From Actinomycetota bacterium (GTDB lineage: Bacteria > Actinomycetota > Acidimicrobiia > IMCC26256 > JAENVU01), in NCBI GenBank assembly GCA_016870395.1, contig VGBT01000003.1, forward strand, positions 1 through 64,000: DNA of 64,000 nucleotides, written 5' to 3'. The notes beneath the pieces are model-generated. The model was not told the origin of the DNA. It was given only the letters and a program-made list of their open reading frames with translations, and did no database searches. A program made the translations under genes and the position numbers. The first letter of the stretch is position 1; every line of letters begins with the position of its first letter. Positions 9,650 to 17,784 of the stretch are shown piece by piece.

Positions 9650-10408
9650 CTACGCCGCCCTGGCGCGGAACGCGTCGAACCCCTCGGCCTCGAGCCGCTC
9701 GGCGAGCTCGGGGCCCCCGGTCTCGACGATCCGGCCGTCGAGAAGGATGTGGACCAGGTCGGGGGTGAGGTGCTCGAGGATCCGCTGGTAGTGGGTGATC
9801 ACGAGGATGCCCATCTCGGGCCGATCCTTTCGCACTTCGTGGATCCCGTGCGCGACCACGCGCAGCGCGTCGATGTCGAGGCCCGAGTCGGTCTCATCGA
9901 GCACGGCGAAGTCGGGCTCCATCAACGCCATCTGGAGGATCTCGTTGCGCTTCTTCTCTCCGCCCGAGAAGCCCTCGTTGAGGTAGCGCTGCGTGAACCG
10001 GTCGTCCATGCCGAGCCGCTTGGTCCATGCCATGAGCGCCATTCGTACCTCGAGCACGGACAGGTCTGAGATGCCCTTGCGGACAGCCATCGCCTGGCGC
10101 AGGAAGTTGAGCACGCTGACGCCGGGGATCTCCTCGGGGTGCTGGAAGCCGAGGAACAGCCCCCGGGCGGCGCGCGCCGGCGTGTCGAGCGCGGTGATGT
10201 CCTCGCCCTTGAACAGGATCCGGCCCCGCGTGACCCCGTAGGCCGGGTTGGCCAGGAGGGTGTTGGCGAGGGTCGACTTGCCCGAGCCGTTAGGGCCCAT
10301 GAGCACGTGGACCCGACCGGCCTCGGCGGCGAGCGACAGGCCGCGCAGGATGGCAACGCCTCCGGCTTCGACGTGGAGGTCCTCGATGGCCAGGACGGGC
10401 TCGTTCAC
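9650..10408 (-). CDS. sufC: SufC ATPase, second (canonical) copy
   Basis: A 252-residue ABC ATPase with Walker A MGPNGSGKST, Q-loop FLGFQHPEEIPGVSV, signature FSGGEKKRNEI, Walker B DFAVLDETDSGLDIDAL and H-loop VITHYQRIL. These match the widely conserved SufC consensus more closely than the copy at 5762-6538. The GTG start lies seven bases after a TAGGAT -10, so the message is probably leaderless. It opens the sufC-sufS-sufU operon. With no second sufB or sufD nearby, it must act with the scaffold encoded 4 kb away, or on its own. Confidence 0.94.
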   Translation of the reverse strand: MNEPVLAIEDLHVEAGGVAILRGLSLAAEAGRVHVLMGPNGSGKSTLANTLLANPAYGVTRGRILFKGEDITALDTPARAARGLFLGFQHPEEIPGVSVLNFLRQAMAVRKGISDLSVLEVRMALMAWTKRLGMDDRFTQRYLNEGFSGGEKKRNEILQMALMEPDFAVLDETDSGLDIDALRVVAHGIHEVRKDRPEMGILVITHYQRILEHLTPDLVHILLDGRIVETGGPELAERLEAEGFDAFRARAA

Positions 10409-10415
10409 GACCCCA

Positions 10416-10421
10416 ATCCTA
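10416..10421 (-). promoter_or_regulatory. Leaderless -10 element for the sufC2-sufS-sufU operon
   Basis: TAGGAT on the minus strand, seven bases before the GTG start at 10408. A weak -35 (TTTCCA, 10440-10445) is 18 bases further upstream. Confidence 0.5.
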
Positions 10422-10424
10422 ATA

Positions 10425-10442
10425 CCACTACCCGCGTAGTGG
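10425..10442. promoter_or_regulatory. Perfect inverted repeat in the sufC2 promoter (candidate suf operator)
   Basis: CCACTAC, four bases, GTAGTGG: a perfect 7-bp inverted repeat between the predicted -35 and -10 of the sufC2 operon, a classic repressor position. It contains the stop codon of the upstream lipoprotein gene (10428-10430), so operator and coding end overlap. The same right half-site with the same spacer occurs over the sufB promoter at 1478-1495. No T-run follows on either strand, so it does not look like a terminator. Confidence 0.55.
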
Positions 10443-11372
10443 AAACTCGTCGTAGGCGTAGGTGCCGTCGAACCAGAGATCCGGGTCTGCGAGCGGGGAG
10501 GTGGGCTCCACCCGCAGGTCGCTCGTGCAGGGCCGGTATCGGTCGGTGCCCGTGTGGCAGAAGTAAGGCCGGTTGTCCGACGCGTCGATCACCAGCTGCC
10601 ACTGCGGCGGGTCGCAGGTCACGCCCGCGGCGGCCGAGCCGGCGAGCGCGTTGTCCACCTCGTTCATGTCCATCCCGGGGGCCAGCTCCGGGCGGTAGAG
10701 GAGCGAGAGCATCCGCCGGTCGAGCGGCGACAGCGACCAAAGGGGCGAGGCCCCGTTGGATCCCTCGGCGTACATCAGGCTCGACAGGCAGCTCGAGTGG
10801 TCGAGCCCGACCGCGTGGAGCAGCTCGTGGCTGACCACGTGGTTGCGCGCGTGCTGCGCGAGCCCCACGTCGACCACGATTGTGACCGACTGGATGCGCC
10901 CGTCCTCGTGGCCGCCGTCGCGCACGCGGGGTTGGGCGATCCCGTCGGCGTCGGCGGGGAAGTCGGTCGTGTCGAGGATCCGGGCGAACTGCTCACGCGC
11001 CACGAAGTGGACCGCGACGTCGGCGTCGTGCACGCGGTTGACGACCGTGACGCGCAGGGGGGCCATGAGCTCGGACAGGGTCGCGGCGTTCTCGTGGACG
11101 CGGGTGACGTCGTCGGCCGTCGGGCTTCCGGCGACGGCGAACGTGACGTCGTGGTCCCAGCGCTGCAGCGTCTGCACCGCGCGGGTGGCTTCCAGGTCAC
11201 CGCCGCCGTCGTGGACGGCCATCTCGAGGAAGGCCTGCTCCTCGTAGGCGGAGACCACGATCGGGGTCCGGTGGGCGGCCTGGCGCTCGCGGACCGCCCC
11301 CCGGTCGTCGCGTGCGCAGGCACCGAGGAGCGTGAGGACGACGACGCCGATCGCGCCGACGCGCTTGTTCAC
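10428..11372 (-). CDS. Lipoprotein with HExxHxxGxxH zinc metallopeptidase motif
   Basis: The 314-residue product starts (GTG) with [19 protein letters not shown], a lipoprotein signal with Cys19 as the lipidation site. The middle carries [14 protein letters not shown], which fits the HExxHxxGxxH zinc motif of metzincin-like peptidases, followed by a Met residue in [10 protein letters not shown] that could be the Met-turn. The protein is therefore probably a surface-anchored zinc protease; substrate unknown. It overlaps egtD by four bases and ends the egtABCD operon, though it has no obvious role in ergothioneine synthesis. Its last codons overlap the promoter of the sufC2 operon. Confidence 0.75.
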   Translation of the reverse strand: MNKRVGAIGVVVLTLLGACARDDRGAVRERQAAHRTPIVVSAYEEQAFLEMAVHDGGGDLEATRAVQTLQRWDHDVTFAVAGSPTADDVTRVHENAATLSELMAPLRVTVVNRVHDADVAVHFVAREQFARILDTTDFPADADGIAQPRVRDGGHEDGRIQSVTIVVDVGLAQHARNHVVSHELLHAVGLDHSSCLSSLMYAEGSNGASPLWSLSPLDRRMLSLLYRPELAPGMDMNEVDNALAGSAAAGVTCDPPQWQLVIDASDNRPYFCHTGTDRYRPCTSDLRVEPTSPLADPDLWFDGTYAYDEFPLRG

Positions 11373-12349
11373 GTGCGCACCGACAGGGAGAGTGCGAAGT
11401 CGCCAGCCGGGTCGGTCCACCACCCCACGATTCGGAAGCCTGCCACGGCGAGCTCCTGTGTGATGCCCTCGCACCGGAACTTGGCGCTGATCTCGGTGCG
11501 CATCTCCTCGCCGTCGGCGAACGCCACCTGCATGCCGAGCGCGGGGACGTCGATCGTCTGCGCACCACGGGCTCGCAGCCGCATCTCGATCCACTCGGGT
11601 CCGGCGCACCAGGCCGCGACGTGCTCAAACCGGTCGGGGTCGAAGTCTGCCCCGAGCTCTCGGTTGAGCACGTGGAGCACGTTGCGGTTGAACGCGGCGG
11701 TCACGCCGGTCGCGTCGTCGTAGGTCGCCTTGAGGCGATCGACGTCCTTCACGAGGTCGGTGCCGAGCAGGAGCGACTCGCCGGGTGCGAGCGTGTCGGC
11801 CAGGTCCGCGAGGAAGACGGCACGGGCCGGGGGGTCGAGGTTGCCGATCGTGCCGCCGAGGAACGCGACGAGTCGCTCGCCGTGGGCGGGGATGCGGTCG
11901 AGGTGGTGCTCGAAGTCACCGACGACGGCGTGCACGGACGTGCCCGGGTACTCCACCGCGACCGCCGCGGCGGCAGCGCGCAGCGTGGTTTCGCTGACGT
12001 CGAAGGGGACGAAGCTCCGTAGCCTTCCCGCCTCCCGGAGGGCGTCCAACAGCTGCCGGGTCTTCTCCGAGGTGCCCGAGCCCAGCTCGACGAGCGTGTC
12101 GGCCCCGGAGCGCTCGGCGATCTCGGCGGCTCGTTGGTTGAGGATCGCGGCCTCGGCGCGGGTGGGGTAGTACTCGGGAAGTCGGGTGATCTCGTCGAAG
12201 AGCTGTGAGCCGCGGTCGTCGTAGAGCCACTTCGGCGGCAGGTCCTTCGGCATCGTGGTGAGGCCGCACCGAGCATCGGCCACGAGCGCGCAGCGCAGGT
12301 CTTCGGGCCCGAGGTGAACGTCGAAGTGTACGGCTGTTCCCGCGTTCAC
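11369..12349 (-). CDS. egtD: EgtD, histidine N-alpha-methyltransferase
   Basis: EgtD trimethylates histidine to hercynine with three SAM molecules, the first step of ergothioneine synthesis. The 326-residue product has family length and the landmarks [20 protein letters not shown] (substrate-side N-terminal domain), the SAM-binding loop [16 protein letters not shown], and [10 protein letters not shown]. The GTG at 12349 is chosen because it overlaps the egtC stop by four bases, as at the other junctions in this operon; the frame is open further upstream inside egtC. Confidence 0.95.
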   Translation of the reverse strand: MNAGTAVHFDVHLGPEDLRCALVADARCGLTTMPKDLPPKWLYDDRGSQLFDEITRLPEYYPTRAEAAILNQRAAEIAERSGADTLVELGSGTSEKTRQLLDALREAGRLRSFVPFDVSETTLRAAAAAVAVEYPGTSVHAVVGDFEHHLDRIPAHGERLVAFLGGTIGNLDPPARAVFLADLADTLAPGESLLLGTDLVKDVDRLKATYDDATGVTAAFNRNVLHVLNRELGADFDPDRFEHVAAWCAGPEWIEMRLRARGAQTIDVPALGMQVAFADGEEMRTEISAKFRCEGITQELAVAGFRIVGWWTDPAGDFALSLSVRT

Positions 12350-13083
12350 AGCGCGAAGACCTCCAGCCGCTGGGGGGTGGCGACGAAGAGCGAGCGGTCG
12401 GGGAGCCGATGCCACGCCTCGGCGCGGTCCAGGGGCTCTGAGGCCACCGTCGTGGCCGCATCGGTGGCGAACAGGTACAAGGTGTGGTTCCAGGTCGTCC
12501 CCACGACGACGGCGCCGTCGGTCAACAGCATGTTGGCGTACACGTCGTCGTCTGCGTCGATCCGCGCGTGGGCCGCGGCGAGTGCATCGGGGAAGGACTC
12601 GCCGGCGTCGACCCGGTCACGTGTGATCGCGAAGAGGACTTCGCTGTCCGTGTCGCCCTCGAGGGCGTCGGTCCGTTCGGCGTCGAGCGCGGCACGCAAG
12701 CGCGGTTCGCGTCCCCCTGCGAACACGTAGCCGTTGAGCGAGAACGCGAGGCATCCCGCGGCGGTGTCGCCGACGAACGGTGCGTTGTTGCGCGGGTCGC
12801 CGGCCATGCCGGGTGATGCCCGTCGGACGGCGCCGATCGCAGCGACCGCGTCGCGGTCGGAGGCGCCGAACCCGTCGTCGTCCCACATGGCCGTCGCACT
12901 GCGGTAGCGCTGCGGCCCTCCGTCCGTCGGCGACCACCACGCCACGCCCCAGCCGTGCGGGTTCTCCGTCGCGACGATCATCTCCCTGGCCGCGCGGCCT
13001 TGCTCGACGAGCGCGTGCGGCGCGTCCCACAGCAGCGAGCGCAACGGTTGCGGCGGCCCGAGGTACGCGAGGTGGCGGCACAT
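12346..13083 (-). CDS. egtC: EgtC, glutamine-amidotransferase-type hydrolase
   Basis: EgtC removes glutamate from the gamma-glutamyl hercynylcysteine sulfoxide made by EgtB. The 245-residue product begins MCRHLAYLG; after Met removal Cys2 is the N-terminal nucleophile of this class II amidotransferase-like fold. Further motifs are [20 protein letters not shown] and [10 protein letters not shown]. It starts six bases after egtB and overlaps egtD by four bases. Presence of both egtA and egtC means the organism uses the mycobacterial gamma-glutamylcysteine route. Confidence 0.95.
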   Translation of the reverse strand: MCRHLAYLGPPQPLRSLLWDAPHALVEQGRAAREMIVATENPHGWGVAWWSPTDGGPQRYRSATAMWDDDGFGASDRDAVAAIGAVRRASPGMAGDPRNNAPFVGDTAAGCLAFSLNGYVFAGGREPRLRAALDAERTDALEGDTDSEVLFAITRDRVDAGESFPDALAAAHARIDADDDVYANMLLTDGAVVVGTTWNHTLYLFATDAATTVASEPLDRAEAWHRLPDRSLFVATPQRLEVFAL

Positions 13084-13088
13084 CGCGT

Positions 13089-14432
13089 TCAGGCGTCGGC
13101 GGCGCAGCGGAAGCCGGCGAAGATCTGGCGGCGGACGGGCAAGTCCCAGTTGCGGAACGTCGTGCTGATCGCACTCGGGTGCGTGGCCCACGACCCGCCC
13201 CGTAGCACCTTGTACTCGGTGCCGAAGAACACCTCCGAGTACTCGCGATAGGGGAACGCCGCGAACCCCGGATAGCCGCTGAAGTCGGACGCGGTCCACT
13301 CCCAAACGCCACCGACCATGTCGTGGCATCCCCAGGCGCTCACGCCTTCGGGGTGCGCGCCGACCTCGTCGGGTCCGAAGCGGCCTTCGCCGTCGGAGCA
13401 ACCGAGGAGGCAGGCGAGAGCCGCGGTGGCCGGCGCGTCTCCCCATGGCATCGGGTGGGTGAGGGCACTGCGCCCGCGGGGGTCCCAGGCCGCGGCCTTC
13501 TCCCACTCGGCCTCGGTCGGGAGTCGCTTGCCGCACCACCGCGCGTAGGCGTCGGCCTCGTACCAGCACACGTGCTGCACGGGCTCGCGTGGCGGGAGCC
13601 CCTCGATCCGGCCGAAGCGGCGCCGAGCCCACTCGTCGCCTTCGGCCAGCCAGAACAGCGGGTGCTCGAGCGTGGCCTGCTGCCGCCAGGCCCAGCCGGC
13701 TGGGTCCCACCAGCGGGGTTCCTCGTAGCCGCCGTCGGCGACGAACGCGGCGAAGGCCTCGTTGGTGACGGGCGTGGTGTCGATCCGGTACGCGGGGAGG
13801 TCGACCACGAGACGCGGCCGTTCGTTGTCGTAGGCCCAGGGATCGGTGTCGGTGCCCATCACGAACGGCCCGGCCTCGATCGCCACCTCGGCAGCCGCGA
13901 TGGGCCGGCCCGGCGCGCCGGGCCCGCCGCCCGCCGCCGGGTGGCGGCCTTCGGCCATGAGCTGGATCGTCGCCAGCATCGTCTCGTCGTGCTGGTGTTC
14001 GTGACGCAGCACCATCCCGTAGACGAAGCCCTCGGCGACGAGCGGGTCGGTTCCGGCGAGGTCCTGCTCCGCGAGCAGGTCGAGGGCGCGCTTGCGGACG
14101 TGGGCGGCGAAATCGCGAGCGTCGCCGGGGCCGAGCAGGTCGAGCGTCGGGCGTTCTGCGCGCGGATGGCGGAATGCGTCATACACGTCGTCGAGACGCG
14201 GATCCGTGGCGCCGGCCTCCGAGAGGGCCCGCACCAGCCAGAGCTCCTCGTAGTGCGCGATGTGGGCCAGATCCCAGACGAGCGGCGACATGAGCGGCGA
14301 GTGCTGCGCGGTGAGGTCGTCTTCGGCCAGCGGGTCGAGCAGCGCGAGCGTGCGGGCTCGGGCGACGCCCAGCTCCGCAACGATCTGCTCGCGCCTTGCC
14401 GCGCTCGGGATCGCCCCGCCCGTCACCGTCAT
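13089..14432 (-). CDS. egtB: EgtB, ergothioneine sulfoxide synthase
   Basis: Non-haem iron enzyme that joins hercynine and gamma-glutamylcysteine using oxygen. The 447 residues show an N-terminal DinB-like domain with the iron ligands in LAHIAHYEELWL and VLRHEHQHDETML, and a C-terminal formylglycine-generating-enzyme-type domain with VWEWTASDFSGYPGF and VLRGGSWATHP. The ATG at 14432 overlaps the egtA stop by four bases. Length and domain order are typical. Confidence 0.95.
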   Translation of the reverse strand: MTVTGGAIPSAARREQIVAELGVARARTLALLDPLAEDDLTAQHSPLMSPLVWDLAHIAHYEELWLVRALSEAGATDPRLDDVYDAFRHPRAERPTLDLLGPGDARDFAAHVRKRALDLLAEQDLAGTDPLVAEGFVYGMVLRHEHQHDETMLATIQLMAEGRHPAAGGGPGAPGRPIAAAEVAIEAGPFVMGTDTDPWAYDNERPRLVVDLPAYRIDTTPVTNEAFAAFVADGGYEEPRWWDPAGWAWRQQATLEHPLFWLAEGDEWARRRFGRIEGLPPREPVQHVCWYEADAYARWCGKRLPTEAEWEKAAAWDPRGRSALTHPMPWGDAPATAALACLLGCSDGEGRFGPDEVGAHPEGVSAWGCHDMVGGVWEWTASDFSGYPGFAAFPYREYSEVFFGTEYKVLRGGSWATHPSAISTTFRNWDLPVRRQIFAGFRCAADA

Positions 14433-15676
14433 TGGACAAGCTCCGTGACCGGCTCGGGGGCAGGCAGCAGCGCACCGGAGGCGGCCCACGCGTCGAGCCG
14501 ATCGTCGGCCGGGCAGCGTCCCCGCGCGACCGTGTCGTCGCGGAACGTGATCGCCGCGGCGATCGTGTCGTCGTCGATCCCGGTGCCGGGCATCGCGTCG
14601 ATGGCGACGTCGAGCACCGAAAGCGCGGCGTCTCGGAGCACGGGATGCCCCGGTCCGTGCCACGCCGCGTCGATCCAGTGCTCACGGATCTCCGCCGGGA
14701 GGACACACGACCCCGAGCAGTCGGTCAGCACCGTCGCGGTAACCGCCGCCGCCACCCGCCAGAGGGGGTCGGGGAGGGCGTCGAGCATGCGCAGCTCCAA
14801 CCAGCCCCGTGGGCGCACGGGAGGGAACAGCGTCGTGAGGTGGTACGAGAGGTCATCGGCCGTCGGGAACCCGAGGGGGTGGCCGTGCTCGACCCACTCG
14901 CCGAACCTCAGCGGTTCGCTCACGGGAGCGTAGCGGCGCTCGTCGAGGCGCACGAACATCACGCGCGCATCGAGCGCGTACTCGGCCCACGCGTCCCGCG
15001 GGTCCCGCCCGTGTTCGCGAACGACGGGCGCGGTGCGCGACGGGTCGAGTGCCGACCAGATCCCGAGCCGCGCCGATCTCCAACCGCTTCGCCGTCCGGC
15101 ACAGAGCGGTGAGTGTGCGAACATCGCTGCGAGCACCGGCCCGATGTCGTGGGCCAGCTCCCACCGACGCGCCGCCTCGGCGCCCTGTCCAAGCCCGACG
15201 TTCACCTGGAGCGCCGCGGAACTGCACATCATCCCGGCACCGGCGGTTCCTTGCGCGGCGAAGTAGCCGGCCATCGCGGCATAGCGCGGCGCGTCGAGAA
15301 CCCGCCGCCGCGGTCGCGCGGGGTCGAGCCCGAGCGCGACTGCTGCGAGCCCGGCGTCGTCGAGCCGCGCGAGCAGCTTGGCCGCGTCGATCGACGCGAG
15401 CCCGATGGCCTCGCCCGCGCTGTCGGCGCGCCGCGTGCTCAGCTCGACCTGCCCCCCCGGCTCGAACGTGATCCGGCTCTCGCCCGGAAGCGGCCCGGCG
15501 CCGCACGCGGCTGCGTGCAGCTCGGCGAACGGGACGGTTGCATCGGTATCGCGTGTGTCGTACACGAGCCACTCCAGCTCGAGCCCGACGCCGTGCGGCG
15601 TGTCGGTGTCGAAGCCGGCCGAACCGGCCTGGCTTCGGGCGTCGGAGAGCGAGAGCGTGGGACGCGGCGCCGGCAT
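14429..15676 (-). CDS. egtA: EgtA, glutamate-cysteine ligase
   Basis: Makes gamma-glutamylcysteine, the sulfur donor for EgtB. The 415-residue product belongs to the GCS2-like glutamate-cysteine ligases: GVGLELEWLVYD near the N-terminus, ESRITFEPGGQVELST, and GMMCSSAALQVNVGLG. It opens the egtABCD operon, but a 24-codon ORF with its own strong ribosome site ends only six bases before it. No egtE (sulfoxide lyase) is in the window; a cysteine-desulfurase-fold protein elsewhere would have to supply it. Confidence 0.94.
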   Translation of the reverse strand: MPAPRPTLSLSDARSQAGSAGFDTDTPHGVGLELEWLVYDTRDTDATVPFAELHAAACGAGPLPGESRITFEPGGQVELSTRRADSAGEAIGLASIDAAKLLARLDDAGLAAVALGLDPARPRRRVLDAPRYAAMAGYFAAQGTAGAGMMCSSAALQVNVGLGQGAEAARRWELAHDIGPVLAAMFAHSPLCAGRRSGWRSARLGIWSALDPSRTAPVVREHGRDPRDAWAEYALDARVMFVRLDERRYAPVSEPLRFGEWVEHGHPLGFPTADDLSYHLTTLFPPVRPRGWLELRMLDALPDPLWRVAAAVTATVLTDCSGSCVLPAEIREHWIDAAWHGPGHPVLRDAALSVLDVAIDAMPGTGIDDDTIAAAITFRDDTVARGRCPADDRLDAWAASGALLPAPEPVTELVQ

Positions 15677-15682
15677 CGTGCT

Positions 15683-15757
15683 CTACCCGCGGCCGCAGTG
15701 CGCGGCGACCCAGGTCATGTTCCGCACGGGTGCGCTCCACACCCCGATCGCCGGCAT
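15683..15757 (-). CDS. 24-residue small ORF just upstream of egtA
   Basis: ATG at 15757, TAG at 15683-15685. The product begins MPAIGVWSAPVRNMTW and ends VAAHCGRG. A strong Shine-Dalgarno, GGAGGTAGGA, ends directly before the ATG with GGAGG five bases from it, while egtA itself has no good site and starts six bases after the TAG. This layout fits a leader peptide whose translation feeds ribosomes to egtA. The peptide has one Cys and one His, the two amino acids that feed ergothioneine synthesis, but one of each is not enough for classic attenuation. Could be chance; conservation is the test. Confidence 0.45.
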   Translation of the reverse strand: MPAIGVWSAPVRNMTWVAAHCGRG

Positions 15758-15865
15758 TCCTACCTCCGGTCCTGGTCGTGTCGCTCGGGTCCGGCGCCGG
15801 CTCCGCGTCGTTGGTGTCGCCGCCGTCCGGCGTGGAACCCGACGGGCTCCGGATGCATTCCCGGC

Positions 15866-16504
15866 CTACCAGCCTCGCGCCACCCACTCGTCGAGATGCG
15901 GGCGCTCCGTGCCCACGGTCGTGTCGAGACCGTGGCCGGGCAGCACGAGCGTCTCGGTCGGCAGGGTGAGCAGGCGACGGTCGATCGAGGTGATGATCTG
16001 CTCGAAGCTAGCCCCTTCGAACGTGGTGTTCCCGGGGCCGCCGGGGAAGAGGGTGTCGCCGGTGAACACGACCGGGTGCTCTTCGAGCAGGAAGCTGGTG
16101 GATCCGGGCGTGTGGCCGGGGGTGTGGATCGCGTGGAGCCGGAGGTCCCCGACGGCTACGACGTCGTCGTCGGGGATCGTGAAGTCGTAGCTGGGCAGCA
16201 TCGCGGCGTCCTGCTCGGCGACTCCGACGTCGATACCCGCGTCACGCATCGCCGTCACGGCCTGGATGTGGTCCCAGTGGCCGTGGGTCGTGAGGACCCG
16301 GCGGACCCCCGTCGCCCGGCTCACCTCCAGCAGGAGCTCGTGCTCGTTGGCGGCGTCGACGATGACGGCCTCGCCGGTGCGCTTGCACCGCAGCACGAAG
16401 ACGTTGTTCTCGAAGGGACCGACGACGAGCTTGTCGATCCGCGCGTCGGCGGTCTCGTAGTGGGGGCGCCGGGCAAGCGGCGCGGGGTGCCGGAGCTCGG
16501 TCAT
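15866..16504 (-). CDS. Metallo-beta-lactamase-fold hydrolase (glyoxalase II-like)
   Basis: A 212-residue MBL-fold enzyme with the metal motif THGHWDH at about residues 73-79, followed by the ligands in HTPGHTPGSTSF and VFTGDTLF and a final LPGHGLDT. This is the pattern of binuclear zinc or iron hydrolases acting on thioesters such as S-lactoylglutathione; in actinobacteria the natural thiol would be mycothiol or bacillithiol-like, which is inference. It is divergent from the acyl-CoA dehydrogenase pair and probably transcribed leaderless from TAGCCT. Confidence 0.85.
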   Translation of the reverse strand: MTELRHPAPLARRPHYETADARIDKLVVGPFENNVFVLRCKRTGEAVIVDAANEHELLLEVSRATGVRRVLTTHGHWDHIQAVTAMRDAGIDVGVAEQDAAMLPSYDFTIPDDDVVAVGDLRLHAIHTPGHTPGSTSFLLEEHPVVFTGDTLFPGGPGNTTFEGASFEQIITSIDRRLLTLPTETLVLPGHGLDTTVGTERPHLDEWVARGW

Positions 16505-16511
16505 CGGGTGC

Positions 16512-16517
16512 AGGCTA
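16512..16517 (-). promoter_or_regulatory. Leaderless -10 element for the MBL-fold hydrolase
   Basis: TAGCCT on the minus strand, seven bases before the ATG at 16504. Confidence 0.5.
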
Positions 16518-16586
16518 CCGGTGCCGCGGGCTGTAGGCGGCGGGATGGAAACCCGACCGGGCGGTCAAGTACGGTCGCGCTCGCCT

Positions 16587-17774
16587 ATGGACTTCCGTGA
16601 CTCGCCCGAGGAGGCCGCGTTCCGCGACGAGGTGCGCGCCTGGCTCGACGAGCACCTCACCGCCGAATTCCGGGCGATCGGTGGGCGTGGTGGACCGGCC
16701 GACGAGGCCGACTGGGACCTGCGCCTCGAGTGGGAGCGCCTCCTCGGCAAGGACCGCTGGGTCGGCCTCTCGTGGCCCGAGGAGTACGGCGGGCGAGCCG
16801 CGAGCTTCGCCGAGCACGTGATCTTCTCGGAGGAGTACGCGAAGGCCGACGCGCCGGCCCGGATGTCGTTCTTCGGCGAGGGGCTGTTCTCGCCGACGCT
16901 GCTCGCGTACGGCACCGAGGACCAGAAGCGTCGCTACCTTCCGAAGATCCAGTCGGTCGAGGAGTTGTGGTGCCAGGGGTACTCGGAGCCTGACGCGGGC
17001 TCCGACCTGTCGAACGTGGCCACCCGCGCCGAGCTCGACGGCGACGAGTGGGTCGTCAACGGGCAGAAGGTCTGGACGACGCTGGCCCACCGGGCGCAGT
17101 GGTGCTTCGCGGTCGTGCGCACCGATCCCACCTCTACCGGCCACAAGGGGCTCTCGTACCTGCTGGTTCCGATGGATCAGCCGGGCATCGAGGTCCGGCC
17201 GCTGCACCAGATGACAGGCACCGCCGAGTTCAACGAGGTGTTCTTCTCCGACGCGCGCACCGCGAAGGAGAACGTGCTCGGCGAGGTGAACGACGGGTGG
17301 AAGGTCGCGATGGCCACGCTCGGCTTCGAGCGCGGCACCGCGTTCCTGAGCCAGCAGCTCGCCTTCCAGCGTGAGCTCGCCGGCATCGTCGAGGTGGCCC
17401 AGGTCAACGGCAAGGCGTCCGACGCGACGATCCGCCAGGAGCTCGCCGACTCGTACATCGGCGTCCAGATCATGAAGTACAACGGCCTGCGCATGCTCAC
17501 CGACCTGGTGCGCAAGGGCGTGCTCGGCCCATCGAGCAGCATTGGCAAGCTCTACTGGAGCAACTGGCACCGCACGCTCGGCGAGCGAGCGATGTACGTG
17601 ATGGGCACCGACGCGAGCGTCGTGGCCGGGGAGCCCGGCGGCGAGTACTCGCTCGACGAGCTCCACCGCATCTTCATGTTCAGCCGGTCGGAGACCATCT
17701 ACGCCGGCGCGAGCGAGATCCAACGAAACATCATCGGCGAGCGGGTGCTCGGGCTCCCGCGTGAACCCAGGTAA
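16587..17774 (+). CDS. Acyl-CoA dehydrogenase, subunit 1 of a likely heteromeric pair
   Basis: FAD-dependent dehydrogenase of 395 residues. FAD and substrate motifs are visible: WCQGYSEPDAGSDLSNV, LADSYIGVQIMKYNGLRM and the C-terminal SETIYAGASEIQRNIIGERVLGLPR. In the last motif the position of the catalytic Glu of MCAD-type enzymes (YEGT) is Ala (YAGA). Many mycobacterial FadE proteins that work as two-gene heterotetramers have a non-Glu residue here. The ATG at 16587 gives MDFRDSPEEAAFRDEVRAWL, a normal start; the frame is open further upstream. The stop overlaps the region of the next acyl-CoA dehydrogenase gene, 10 bases before its start. Confidence 0.92.
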   Translation: MDFRDSPEEAAFRDEVRAWLDEHLTAEFRAIGGRGGPADEADWDLRLEWERLLGKDRWVGLSWPEEYGGRAASFAEHVIFSEEYAKADAPARMSFFGEGLFSPTLLAYGTEDQKRRYLPKIQSVEELWCQGYSEPDAGSDLSNVATRAELDGDEWVVNGQKVWTTLAHRAQWCFAVVRTDPTSTGHKGLSYLLVPMDQPGIEVRPLHQMTGTAEFNEVFFSDARTAKENVLGEVNDGWKVAMATLGFERGTAFLSQQLAFQRELAGIVEVAQVNGKASDATIRQELADSYIGVQIMKYNGLRMLTDLVRKGVLGPSSSIGKLYWSNWHRTLGERAMYVMGTDASVVAGEPGGEYSLDELHRIFMFSRSETIYAGASEIQRNIIGERVLGLPREPR

Positions 17775-17784
17775 GGGAGCAACC

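Noticed and set aside
10425-10442. Reading the sufC2 inverted repeat as a terminator of the upstream lipoprotein gene
   Set aside because: It contains that gene's stop codon, has only a 7-bp stem with no T-run, and lies in the promoter window of sufC2. An operator is the better reading.
15758-15865. A promoter for egtA between the MBL gene and the 24-codon ORF
   Set aside because: I could not find a convincing -10 and -35 pair on the minus strand, so none is annotated.
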